The notes under the pieces: model-generated | The model's input: the letters and a program-made list of their open reading frames with translations, nothing else | Databases searched by the model: none | Told to the model about the DNA's origin: nothing | Assembly (NCBI GenBank): GCA_030447305.1 | Contig: JAUJPC010000003.1 | Span: 394,738-458,737 of the forward strand | DNA length: 64,000 bases | Direction of reading: 5' to 3' | Origin: Actinomycetota bacterium | Lineage (GTDB): Bacteria; Actinomycetota; CADDZG01; JAHWKV01 | Shown here: one piece after another, positions 24,627 through 33,439 of the stretch | How the letters are laid out: every line of letters begins with the position of its first letter | How positions within the stretch are numbered: the stretch's first letter is position 1 | Program-made: the position numbers and the translations under genes

Positions 24627-25751
24627 ACCCACTGTTTGGGCGGCGGAGCCTCACACTCTCAAGAAACACGAAATCTTACGACGCTATCTTGAGGGATGGT
24701 TCCCGATCCTTGGGAGCAGTCGAAAGAGAATACTCTATTTTGACGCATTCGCTGGCCCTGGAGTCTATGCGGGAGGCGAACCCGGATCTCCGATCGTGGC
24801 TCTGAACACCCTCCTGGAACACTCCAGATTTGACCGGCTGTCTGCGTGCGAATTTGTCTTTATTCTCCTGGAGCCAAGTTTGACAGGTTTGAGGTTTTGA
24901 GGGAAGAGGTTCGAAAGACGCTAGCGCGATTTCAGTCGCCTGGAAATGTCCGCGTTTTAACTCGTAAGCTGACCTTCGATGACGGTGCCAGCGAAATTCT
25001 TGAGGCCCTCCATCGGCAGAAGGCTGATTTGGCTCCAACACTCGCCTTCATCGATCCCTTCGGGTTCACTGATACACCCCTCGATCTGACTTGTAGGTTG
25101 ACGAACTTCGCTAGTTGCGAAGTGCTATTCACTTTTATGTTCGACCATATAAATCGGTTCCTCGAGAAGGAAACCGTTGCGAATCATCTGCAGTCATTGT
25201 TCGGGACCGATGGATTCCAGATTGCTACGTCTAAGACGGGCCACGAGCGCAAGCAGTACTTGCGTGATCTCTTTCGCGACCAGCTCAAGAAGGAGTGTGG
25301 CTTCAAATACGTGACCAGCTTTGAGATGGTAAATCTGCAGGGGAACAGTGTGTACTTCCTGTTTCACGGCACCAGGAGCCACAAAGGTCTTGAGGTGATG
25401 AAGAATGCACTGTGGAAGATCGATCCTGCAGGTGGCTTTCGGTTCCAAGATCGATTTGCTGGACAAGAGGTACTGTTCGGCGGTGACACCGTGGATGTTT
25501 CCCCACTGCGACGAGCTATTCTTGAACGCTTTTCAGGGGTTGACGTTGACGTTAAGACCATCGCCAAATTCGTTCTCATCGAAACCCCTTACAACGCGAA
25601 TCAGTGGAAGTACAAGGTCCTTCGCCCGTTAGAAGAGGAAGGGCTGGTAAGCGCTCTCACTCCCCGAAGCCGGCGCTTCTCCTATCCAAACGGGACAAAG
25701 TTGAGATTCGGTTCACTCCGATCACCCGCCGGCAATGACTCACTTCAATAG
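24619..25751 (+). pseudogene. Three-Cys-motif partner protein TcmP, split by a frameshift
   Basis: The first reading frame (24619-24900) encodes YFDAFAGPGVYAGGEPGSP and stops early. The second frame, from about 24870 to 25751, continues KFDRFEVLREEVRKTL, AFIDPFGF and MFDHINRFL. One missing base near 24872 (within CTGGAGCCAAG) explains the break. Restored length is 377 residues, normal for TcmP. DAFAGPG and DPFGF look like motifs of a Rossmann methyltransferase-like fold. Its neighbour DUF5131 is the usual partner. Whether the gap is a sequencing error, real decay or a phase switch cannot be decided here. Confidence 0.75.
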
Positions 25752-25790
25752 CCCGGTTGCTCGGGACGAGTGCATCCTTCCTCCTGGTCG

Positions 25791-25805
25791 TATACTCAAT
25801 GTATA
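25791..25805. promoter_or_regulatory. Inverted repeat in the mazE promoter
   Basis: TATAC-TCAAT-GTATA is a perfect 5-bp inverted repeat about 20 nt upstream of the mazE TTG start. TATACT can also be read as a -10 element. A likely autorepression site of the module. Confidence 0.35.
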
Positions 25806-25826
25806 TCCGGGAAGGGAAGGAGTTCC

Positions 25827-26069
25827 TTGCAGACCAAAATTCAGAGATGGGGAAACAGTCTCGGACTGCGTATACCTAGGGCTTTCGCTGCCGAGGTCCA
25901 GGTAAGTGCTGGGTCTACGGTCGATGTCTCAGTGGAGGATGGAGCTTTGATCGTCCGATCGGTATCGCCACGTGTTTACCGGCTCGAGGATCTGCTCTCG
26001 GGTGTCACCTCCTCGAACCTGCATCAAGAGGCCGATTGGGGGGCTCCGTCGGGCGGTGAGGCCTGGTAG
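25827..26069 (+). CDS. mazE: MazE/AbrB-type antitoxin
   Basis: 80 residues from TTG 25827 (AGGAG 4 nt upstream). The start TKIQRWGNSLGLRIPRAFA is the SpoVT/AbrB swapped-hairpin DNA-binding fold. The tail LEDLLSGVTSSNLHQEADWG is the toxin-binding peptide typical of MazE. Its stop overlaps the mazF GTG start (TAGTG). Confidence 0.88.
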   Translation: MQTKIQRWGNSLGLRIPRAFAAEVQVSAGSTVDVSVEDGALIVRSVSPRVYRLEDLLSGVTSSNLHQEADWGAPSGGEAW

Positions 26070-26407
26070 TGGCTACCTACGCCCCAAAGCGTGGCGACAT
26101 TATCTGGCTCCACTTCACTCCCCCCGCCGGCCGCGAGGAGGCAGGCAGGCGGCCGGCACTTGTTATCTCTCCGGCTACCTACAACCGGAAGGTCGGCCTG
26201 GCCCTGGTTTGCCCGATAACCTCGAAGGTGAAGGGCTATCCCTTCGAGGTGGAGTTGCCACGGGTCCTGAAAGCCGAGGGAGCGGTTCTGTGCGATCAGA
26301 TCCGCAGTCTCGACTGGCGCGCAAGGCGGGCGGAGCCTTTGTGCCCGGCACCCACGGAGGTTCTTGATGAAGCAACCGCCAAAATTCTTGCTTTGGTCAA
26401 TCCGTGA
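26069..26407 (+). CDS. mazF: MazF/PemK-type endoribonuclease toxin
   Basis: 112 residues. RGDIIWLHFTPPAGREEAGRRP, LVISPATYN, CPITSKVKGYPFEV and CDQIRSLDWRAR match the ChpB/PemK branch of MazF mRNA interferases, with the catalytic Arg and Thr/Ser positions in place. It overlaps mazE by one base. No other function is expected. Confidence 0.93.
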   Translation: MATYAPKRGDIIWLHFTPPAGREEAGRRPALVISPATYNRKVGLALVCPITSKVKGYPFEVELPRVLKAEGAVLCDQIRSLDWRARRAEPLCPAPTEVLDEATAKILALVNP

Positions 26408-26435
26408 TCAAGCCAGGGTGTCGGGCCAGCCCTCA

Positions 26436-26816
26436 TCAGCACTGGGCCACCTCAAGGTGCGGATCGATATCCAGAAGATCTGTCGGGTCGCTCGTCACAA
26501 CCACCGCCCCGGTTGTTCGTGCCAGAAGCACTACCGAGGCATCGATTACGTCCGAGGTGCCGGCGGCCCCGCACAGGTGTCCCGCTGCCTGAGCAACGGC
26601 AAATGTCATCGGATGGATCTGTACCGGGCTCGAGCCTAAGACCCTGACCAGCCGGACCTGCCGGGCAGGGTTTCGCCATACCTGCGCCACCACGCCCGCA
26701 GGGACGTGGATATCCTCCGCAAGTTCCAGGAGGCGAACCAGTCTGCGGTCGGCCCTTTCAATACCGATCAGCGCACCGGCATCAAGAACTAAAGACCGAG
26801 GACGCTTCGCGCCCAC
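26436..26816 (-). CDS. PIN-domain toxin (module 3)
   Basis: 126 residues from GTG 26816, overlapping the antitoxin gene by 28 nt. LVLDAGALIGIE starts the PIN fold. Further acidic residues lie in TSDVIDASVVLLA and VVTSDPTDLLDID. A likely VapC-like ribonuclease. It converges on mazF, with 28 nt between the stops. Confidence 0.82.
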   Translation of the reverse strand: MGAKRPRSLVLDAGALIGIERADRRLVRLLELAEDIHVPAGVVAQVWRNPARQVRLVRVLGSSPVQIHPMTFAVAQAAGHLCGAAGTSDVIDASVVLLARTTGAVVVTSDPTDLLDIDPHLEVAQC

Positions 26817-27013
26817 GCGGTCTCCTCGTCGGTAGCGGGACCGATTTCCCCCCTGATCTCGGCAAGAACGTCTTTGAGCCGTTCCCGCTGGGCCCGCTGG
26901 CTCATAGCCTCGGCAACCCAGGCGCTCACCGACGGCGCACTCCCCGCAGCGACCGCGGCCTCCGCTTCCCTAACAGTCTCTTCGTCTACCGATACGGTGA
27001 GGCGCTTGCGCAT
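26789..27013 (-). CDS. VapB-like ribbon-helix-helix antitoxin (module 3)
   Basis: 74 residues. MRKRLTVSVDEETVREAE begins with a beta strand and helix of a ribbon-helix-helix domain, and an acidic C-terminus follows. It precedes and overlaps the PIN toxin gene. A -10-like TAGTAT (27028-27023) lies 9 nt before the ATG, giving a nearly leaderless transcript. Confidence 0.8.
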   Translation of the reverse strand: MRKRLTVSVDEETVREAEAAVAAGSAPSVSAWVAEAMSQRAQRERLKDVLAEIRGEIGPATDEETAWARSVLGL

Positions 27014-27027
27014 ACGATCATCATACT

Positions 27028-27042
27028 ATTGCCTACGGCAAT
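27028..27042. promoter_or_regulatory. Inverted repeat between antitoxin and hsdR
   Basis: ATTGCC-TAC-GGCAAT is a perfect 6-bp inverted repeat overlapping the -10-like sequence of the minus-strand antitoxin gene. A probable toxin-antitoxin operator. It could also affect hsdR on the other side. Confidence 0.45.
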
Positions 27043-27117
27043 ATGCACCATCCCCTTCCCCTGCCAGTTGCTGCGACAATCAGGCAATGAAGTGTCGTGC
27101 GGGGAAATCTGAAGTCC

Positions 27118-30100
27118 GTGGCTGATCAGTTCGCATTCCTCCAAGGCCGAGTGGCCTGCGGTCTACGAAGCCGCTGCCAAGGTTGAGGCCGCCGTTTTTC
27201 CGGACCCTCGCACCGCCTGCTTCTACGCTCGCCGGGCTCTGGAGCTGGCAGTGGAATGGGCCTACCGGTTCGACCCCGAGCTGCGCCTGCCGTACCAGGA
27301 CAACCTGAGTGCCCTGATCCATGACCCCACATTCAAGGCCGTCGCCGGCGAGGCGGTCTTCGCCAAGACCCGGCTGATCAACACGCTCGGTAACCGGGCG
27401 GTTCACAGCAACAAGGTGATCCAGCAGCTGGATTCGCTGAACGCCGTCCGGGAGCTCTTCCATGTCTGCTACTGGCTGGCCCACACCTACTCCTTGACCT
27501 CGCACCCGCCGGCGGGTCTCGCCCTGGATGAGGCGGCGCTGCCCAGGACCGGCCCCATTCCCCGCCAGACCGCCGAGCAGCTTCGCGCCCTTAAGGACGA
27601 ACTCGCGGACCGGGACGAAAAACTGGCCGCGCTTCTGATCGACAAGGCGGAGTTGGACGAGGAGCTAAAGCAACTTCGCAAACAGGTCGCCGCCGCCAAG
27701 AAGGCCGCGGCCGAGCACCCGGACACCCACGACTACTCGGAGGCGCAGACCCGTACCGCGTTGATCGATCAGATGCTCGGCGAGTCCGGCTGGGTCCTGG
27801 ATGAGAAGCGGGACCGCGAGTTCCCGGTTACGGGGATGCCCGACGGCAAGGCCGGCAAGGTGGACTACGTGCTGTGGGGCAACGACGGCGCCCCACTGGC
27901 GCTAGTGGAGGCCAAGAAGACCAGCCGCTCGGCGAAGGAGGGCCAGCATCAGGCGAAGCTGTACGCCGACTGCCTGGAGGCCAAGTTCGGCCGGCGCCCG
28001 GTGATCTTTTTCACCAACGGCTACGAAACCTGGTTGTGGGACGACGTGAACTACCCGCCCCGCAAGGTCCGGGGGTTCTACAATCGGCCTGAGCTGGAGC
28101 TGATGAGCCAGTGGCGCTCCACCCGCAGGCCGCTGGCCGGGGCGGAGATCAAGCCCGATATCGTCGGGCGTTACTACCAGAAGCGGGCGATCCGCCGGAT
28201 CGCCGAGGCGTTCGAAAACCACCATGAGCGCAAGGCGCTGGTGGTAATGGCCACCGGCGCCGGGAAGACCCGCACCGTCATCGCCCTGTCGGATCTGCTG
28301 ATGCGCTGCAACTGGGCGAAGCGGGTGCTCTTCCTGGCCGACCGTAGGGCGCTGGTACGCCAGGCGGTGAATGCGTTCAAGCTGCACCTGCCGGAGTCGG
28401 CGCCGGTGAACCTGATCGAGGAGCGGGACGCCGACGGGCGGATCTACGTCAGCACCTACCCAACGATGATGGGGTTGATCGACGAGTTCCAGGGTAGCGA
28501 GCGCCGGTTCGGCCCCGGGTACTTCGACCTGGTGGTGATCGATGAGGCCCACCGCTCGGTGTACCAGAAGTACCGGGAGATCTTCGAGTACTTCGACTCC
28601 CTGCTCGTCGGCCTGACCGCCACCCCCAAGGACGAGGTCGACATCAACACCTACTCGCTGTTCGACCTGGAGCGGGGAGTCCCCACCGACGCCTACGGGT
28701 TGGACGAGGCGGTGGCCGACGGTTTCCTGGTGCCGTTCAAGGCGGTGTCCGTCCCGCTCAAGTTTCAGCGGACCGGTATCGCCTACGACGACCTTCCCGA
28801 GGAGGAGAAGGAGCTGTGGGACGCCATCGAGTGGGACGAGGACGGCACCCAGCTTGATCGGGTGGGGGCCGAGGCCATCAACAAGTGGCTGTTCAACGCC
28901 GACACCATGGACAAGATGCTCGCCCACCTGATGGAGCGGGGGCACAAGGTGGCGGGCGGCGACCGGCTGGGAAAGACGATCATCTTTGCCAAGAACAAAC
29001 ATCATGCCGAGTTCATCGAGACCCGGTTCAACGCCAACTACCCCCACTACAAGGGGACTTTTGCCCAGGTGATCCACCACGAGGTCAGCTACTCGGACAA
29101 CCTGATCGAGAACTTCTCCAACCCGGCGAAGGAACCGCACATCGCCATCTCGGTCGACATGCTGGACACCGGCATCGACATCCCCGAGGTGGGGAACCTG
29201 GTGTTCGCCAAGATGGTGCGTTCGAAGACGAAGTTCTGGCAGATGATCGGCCGGGGTACCCGGCTGTGTCCGGACCTTTTCGGCCCGGGGCAGAACAAGC
29301 TGGACTTTTACGTTTTCGACTACTGCCAGAACCTCGAGTTCTTCAGCGCCAACCCGGCGACCGTGGACGGCAACCTCGCGGAGCCGCTCAAGACCCGGCT
29401 GTTCAAAAAGCGGCTGGAGCTGGTGGGGGAGCTGGACTCGGCGGCGGCATCAGGCTCGGCGCTGGATCTGGTGGCGGAGCCCACCGCGGTCTACGGGTTG
29501 CCGCCCGAGGCTGCGCTGCGCAGCGACGTGACCGGCATCCTCCGGGAGGAGGTAGCGGCGATGAATCCCGAGAACTTTGTGGTCCGGCCCCGGCGGGAAC
29601 TGGTGGAGAGGTATTCGGAGCCGGAGGCGTGGACGACCCTGGATCAGTCGGCCCTGACCACGCTGGCCCACGAGGTGGCCGGCCTGCCCTCGGAGTTGCC
29701 CTATCAGGGCGAGGAAGCCAAGCGGTTCGACCTTCTGATGCTCCGTCTGCAACTGGCGGTGCTGCGCTCCGAGCCGGCGTTCGAAGGCTTGAGTGCCCAG
29801 GTTCGGGATATTGCCGCCCTGCTAGAGGAGAAGTCCAATATCCCGGACGTGGCGGAGCAGATACCCCTGATCCAGCAGGTCCAGGAGGAGGAGTGGTGGG
29901 TCGACGTCACCCCGCCCATGCTGGATCAGGTGCGCAAGAAGCTGCGGGACCTGGTTCGTCATATCGACAAAGTGAAGCGCAAGCCGATCTACACCGACTT
30001 CGAGGACGAGATGGGCCAGGAGCAGGAGATCTCGTTCAGCATGCTTGGCGGCGAGGGGGATTTCGAGCGGTTCCGGGCCAAAGTGCGCAACTTCCTGCGG

Positions 30101-30531
30101 GAGCACCAGGACCGGATGGTGATCCACAAACTGCGAACCAACCAGCCGCTGACGCCGACCGATCTGGCAGAGCTGGAGCGGATCTGGCCGAGAGCGGTGC
30201 GGGCGACGAGGAGGATATCGAGCAGGCCCGTGAGCGTAGCCAGGGGCTTGGGCTGTTCGTCCGCTCGCTGGTCGGGCTGGACCGGGAGGCGGCGAAGCAG
30301 GCGTTCGCCGGATTCCTGGAGGGGAGGGCTCTGACCGCCGACCAGCTGGAGTTCGTGAACATGATCATCGACCACCTGACCGAGCACGGAGTCATGGACC
30401 CATCCCGCCTTTACGGCTCGCCGTTCACCGACCTGACCGCCAGGGGCCCCGACGGCCTGTTCACCACCGAGCAGGTGGAGGAGTTGATCGGAACCCTGCG
30501 CAGCGTGAAGGCGGCGGCCGAAGCAGCCTGA
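27118..30531 (+). CDS. hsdR: Type I restriction enzyme HsdR, with two compensating frameshifts
   Basis: The restriction and translocation subunit. The intact central frame (27251-30334) contains a DUF4145-like N-terminus, a coiled coil (about 27580-27720), the nuclease segment VDYVLWGNDGAPLALVEAKK (PD-(D/E)xK), Walker A MATGAGKTRT, DEAH in VVIDEAHRS, and the helicase motif IGRGTRLCP. The expected N-terminus (FAFLQ, then AEWPAVYEAAAKVEAA) needs a one-base deletion near 27144. The expected C-terminus (ESGAGDEEDIEQ...GLFVRSLVGLDREAAK) needs one extra base near 30183. Restored length is 1137 residues. If the shifts are real, the C-terminal HsdM/S-binding part is lost and restriction is probably impaired. 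Confidence 0.88.
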
Positions 30532-30562
30532 TTTGTCGGCGCGGCTGGGTACCATCCGAGCT

Positions 30563-31243
30563 ATGGCCGAGTCCGGGACCACCCGCATAGCCGACCTTCC
30601 GGGGTCCGAGCGCCCGAGGGAACGGCTAGCTCGGCTGGGGCCGGGGAGCCTGAGCGATCAGGAGTTGCTGGCCATCATCCTGCGAACCGGGGGCCGGAAA
30701 ATTCATGCCGTCGATTTGGCTGAATCCTTGCTCCACCGCCACGGCTCTGTGCGGGATCTGGCGGGGGCGGAGTTGGACGATCTGCTGGGGATGAACGACC
30801 TAGGCCCGGCGAAGGCATCCGCCGTGGTGGCCGCCTTCGAGCTGGGCCGGCGCTCCGGGGGCCTCAGTGCGAAACGGATGGTGATCCGCGGCCCGGATGA
30901 CATAGCGCTGGCAGTGGGCCCTCTGCTGGCGGGCCGGGCGCAGGAGGAGGTCTTGGTCCTAATATGCGGCTCGGGAAACCGTTTGAGGCAAGTGGTGCCG
31001 ATGACCCGGGGCGCCCCCGACCGGTGCCTGCTGGTCCCAAGGGACGTGATCTCCACCGTCCTGCGTCACGGTGGCACCGCCTTCGCAGTTGCACACAACC
31101 ACCCATCGGGCGACTGCACGCCGAGCCCGGAAGACAAGATGGTCACGGGACGGATAGAGCAGGCGGCCAGAACGGTAGGACTGAATTTCCTCGATCATCT
31201 GGTTGTAACGGAGACCGCTTGGGCGAGTGCGAAGGAGATTTGA
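30563..31243 (+). CDS. radC: RadC-family JAMM/MPN-domain protein
   Basis: 226 residues from ATG 30563. An N-terminal helix-hairpin-helix region (LDDLLGMNDLGPAKASAVV) leads to the JAMM metal site HNHPSGDCTPSPED, with a Glu upstream. RadC proteins are common on mobile and defence islands. A DNA-repair role has been questioned and is not assumed. It follows hsdR by 31 nt and ends the island. Confidence 0.9.
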   Translation: MAESGTTRIADLPGSERPRERLARLGPGSLSDQELLAIILRTGGRKIHAVDLAESLLHRHGSVRDLAGAELDDLLGMNDLGPAKASAVVAAFELGRRSGGLSAKRMVIRGPDDIALAVGPLLAGRAQEEVLVLICGSGNRLRQVVPMTRGAPDRCLLVPRDVISTVLRHGGTAFAVAHNHPSGDCTPSPEDKMVTGRIEQAARTVGLNFLDHLVVTETAWASAKEI

Positions 31244-31314
31244 GCGCCTCTTGGTCCGCTGCTTAAGGGCCAGCCTTGATCGGTAATTTCGTTTAAGGGG
31301 CTGACTGTCAGCGT

Positions 31315-31767
31315 TTAGGACTGAATAATCTGAGCGTTGCCGCTGATGACAATCTGTGCTCCCCGTCCGACTTGAACAGCAGTTCCTCGAGTCCGCATCG
31401 AAGTGTCGCCAGTAATTATGGTGAACCCGGGCCCGGATCCACCGGTTTGTAGCCGGGGGGCAAAAATCGACGTAGCGCCGATTCTTATGCTGCCTACTTG
31501 ATGGTCGAACTTCGCCGCGCGGAGTGCCGTGACTACTGCTCCGTCTATAGCGATCGATCCGGACCCTGCAAGTGCCTCGAGGATGCCTGCCAACTCATGC
31601 ATGGCGGCCACTCTGTCGTCCTCAGAGGACGGAGTAGTGAGACGCGGTTCGAGTCCTGGTTTTAGTGCAAAGACCTTCTTGACTGCGGTGGAAATGGCAG
31701 GTACCGAATAGTTGGCACCTAGCCCGGCGGCTAATTGAATGAGGAAATTAGCGACTAGTTGGTCCAT
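31315..31767 (-). CDS. Unrecognised 150-residue protein directly downstream of nrdB
   Basis: A hydrophobic N-terminal helix (MDQLVANFLIQLAAGLGANY) and a helical middle lead to a beta-prone, Gly/Ser/Thr-rich C-terminus with GSIRIGATSIF and TAVQVGRGAQIVISGNAQI. The VQVG tetrad resembles the core of RHIM-like amyloid motifs. AAGGAG, 8-9 nt before the ATG, overlaps the end of nrdB and the spacer is only 12 nt, so it is probably co-transcribed with nrdB. No known family is recognised and the role is open. Confidence 0.6.
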   Translation of the reverse strand: MDQLVANFLIQLAAGLGANYSVPAISTAVKKVFALKPGLEPRLTTPSSEDDRVAAMHELAGILEALAGSGSIAIDGAVVTALRAAKFDHQVGSIRIGATSIFAPRLQTGGSGPGFTIITGDTSMRTRGTAVQVGRGAQIVISGNAQIIQS

Positions 31768-31779
31768 TGCTTGCTCTCC

Positions 31780-32832
31780 TTAGCCCCGGACTGAAGCTTC
31801 GTAATCGATCGGTTTGGACTCGAAGAAGTTGATCAGCTCCGGCATGTCGTTTTGGGTGATGAGCCACTTGGCCGGGTTCTTGTCGCCGTACACCTTCTCG
31901 AAGCCGATTTTCTGCAGGCGCCTGTCGGCGATGTAGCGGCAGTACTGGCCGTAGACGCTGCGGTTGAGGCCCAGGATGCCGTCGGGCATGGCTGCTTCGG
32001 CGTACGCGGTCTCAAGCTCTACCGCCGTGCGGATCAGGCCGGTGATCTCCGTCCGGAACTCGGGGGTCATGACCTGTGGGTTCTCCGCGATGATCGCCGA
32101 TATCAGGTCGACGCCGAAGGCCAGGTGGATCGACTCGTCCTTCAGGACGTAGCGGATCAGGGTTCCCAGGCCCTTCAGCAGCCGGCGGCGCTCGAAGGAG
32201 AGGCCGACCATGAACCCGGTGTAGAAAAAGATGCCCTCCATGATCACGTAGTAGCCGACCAGATTGCGGATCAGGTGCCGAAGCCTGTCGTCCTCGTCGG
32301 TGAAGTTGCCCTCGATGAGCGCCTTGGTCAGCTCGGTCTCGAATTTTTCCTTGGCCGCCATCTCGGGGCAGGTGGCGTGCATCTTGAAGATGGCTTCCCG
32401 GTTCAGGTTGAGCGTCTTGATGACGTAGTCAAACGTCACCGTGTGGTTCATCTCCTCGTAGGCCTGCCGGCCGAGGTACAACCGCGCCTCCGGGATGGGC
32501 AGCTGCGGGTACAAAGCCATGACGAGGTTGTTGGCCACCAGGCTCTCGGACGTGCAGAAGAACCCCAGCATCCAGGTCACGTAGTGGCGCTCCACGTCGG
32601 TCAGGGCGCTGTTCCACTGCTCGACATCCTCTGAAAGGGGGATCTCCTTGGGGAACCAGGTGTTGGCGCAGCCCTGGTCGAAGTACTCCAGAGCGAAGGG
32701 GTAGCGGATCTCTCCCAGCTCAACTGCATCGTACGTGGAGTGCCAGCTAGCTGTCCGGCGCTCATCGAGGTCGACAACGTCGCGGGAAGTGACCGGCCCT
32801 AGATCGCCGATGCCTTCGCTCTTAGTGGCCAT
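31780..32832 (-). CDS. nrdB: Ribonucleoside-diphosphate reductase, beta subunit (class Ic-like)
   Basis: 350 residues from ATG 32832 (GAAGGAG upstream). Metal ligands read as Glu96, Glu127 and His130 (EEMNH), the Glu in VIMEGIFF, and Glu/His in DESIHLAFG. The residue four after His130, normally the radical Tyr, is Phe134, and the first ligand is Glu instead of Asp. Both features and the spacing (31, 3, 4) match the Mn/Fe class Ic subunit of Chlamydia. The C-terminus INFFESKPIDYE should bind NrdA. nrdA is 16 kb away on the same strand. Paired NrdR-like boxes lie upstream. Confidence 0.93.
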   Translation of the reverse strand: MATKSEGIGDLGPVTSRDVVDLDERRTASWHSTYDAVELGEIRYPFALEYFDQGCANTWFPKEIPLSEDVEQWNSALTDVERHYVTWMLGFFCTSESLVANNLVMALYPQLPIPEARLYLGRQAYEEMNHTVTFDYVIKTLNLNREAIFKMHATCPEMAAKEKFETELTKALIEGNFTDEDDRLRHLIRNLVGYYVIMEGIFFYTGFMVGLSFERRRLLKGLGTLIRYVLKDESIHLAFGVDLISAIIAENPQVMTPEFRTEITGLIRTAVELETAYAEAAMPDGILGLNRSVYGQYCRYIADRRLQKIGFEKVYGDKNPAKWLITQNDMPELINFFESKPIDYEASVRG

Positions 32833-32881
32833 GTGTGCTCCTTCTCCGGACGTCCACCCGGGGTTGCATAGGTCGAGTTTA

Positions 32882-32927
32882 CCCCCATATGTATGGGCCG
32901 AGCGTATTCTCACACCACATCTTGGGA
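32882..32927. promoter_or_regulatory. Pair of NrdR-like boxes upstream of nrdB
   Basis: Boxes around CCCCATATGTATGG (centre 32889.5) and ACACCACATCTTGGGA (centre 32919.5) are 30 bp apart. The second shares CCACATCTTGGG, and 10 bp later TAATTACACAC, with the region upstream of the ferredoxin gene. The left box deviates at one position. Confidence 0.5.
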
Positions 32928-33080
32928 TAGGGTGACTAATTACACACGGGTACTTACAAGGGTGTCAAGTCCGGGAAGAAACAATCCGAATTCGTTCGAC
33001 CGAGCGGGGGAAAGGCAAGGGTAAAGACAGTCTGGGCCAATTTCAGCTGGTCGAACACTCGTTCGATAATAGCACGGTAG

Positions 33081-33395
33081 CTACCTTGCGGGCTGCTTGA
33101 CGGCCTCCAGGCACACCACGCCTTTGGCCCCCACGTCAGCCGAGTGGACGATGCCGGCCTCGATCTCAAGGCGGTCGCCGGGAGACAGGACCACGCAGGT
33201 TCCGGCAACGTGGAAGACGATGTCGCCGGCCAGGCAGTAAAGGACCTTGGTGTAGTCGTGAGCGTGGGCCCGGTAGCGGTCGCCGGGGTTGCTGGACCAG
33301 CAATGCCCCTGCAGGTCCTCGCGCCGAAGCATGGCCTTGACCTCGCGTTCGCCGGGTGTCGTCGACCCGGTCCAGTGAGTCAGCCGAAAGTCCAT
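33081..33395 (-). CDS. Small cupin-domain protein
   Basis: 104 residues. The cupin motifs are HAHDYTKVLYCLAGDIVFHV (two His and a Lys/Tyr region) and SPGDRLEIEAGIVHSADVG (distal His). A single-domain metal-binding barrel of unknown substrate. It diverges from the formate-dehydrogenase-like gene at 33440. The 248 nt between it and nrdB hold only the NrdR-like boxes. Confidence 0.78.
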   Translation of the reverse strand: MDFRLTHWTGSTTPGEREVKAMLRREDLQGHCWSSNPGDRYRAHAHDYTKVLYCLAGDIVFHVAGTCVVLSPGDRLEIEAGIVHSADVGAKGVVCLEAVKQPAR

Positions 33396-33439
33396 CAGGA
33401 CAAAGATAGCCGTTCCTCTTGGGAGTTAGGGAAAACTCT

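Noticed and set aside
27902-29140. Long minus-strand reading frame (412 codons)
   Set aside because: Antisense of hsdR; GC-rich third positions keep the opposite strand open.
19600-31300. Prophage or integrative element borders
   Set aside because: No integrase, tRNA target or flanking direct repeat was found at the island edges; radC and the phage-named DUF5131 alone are not enough.
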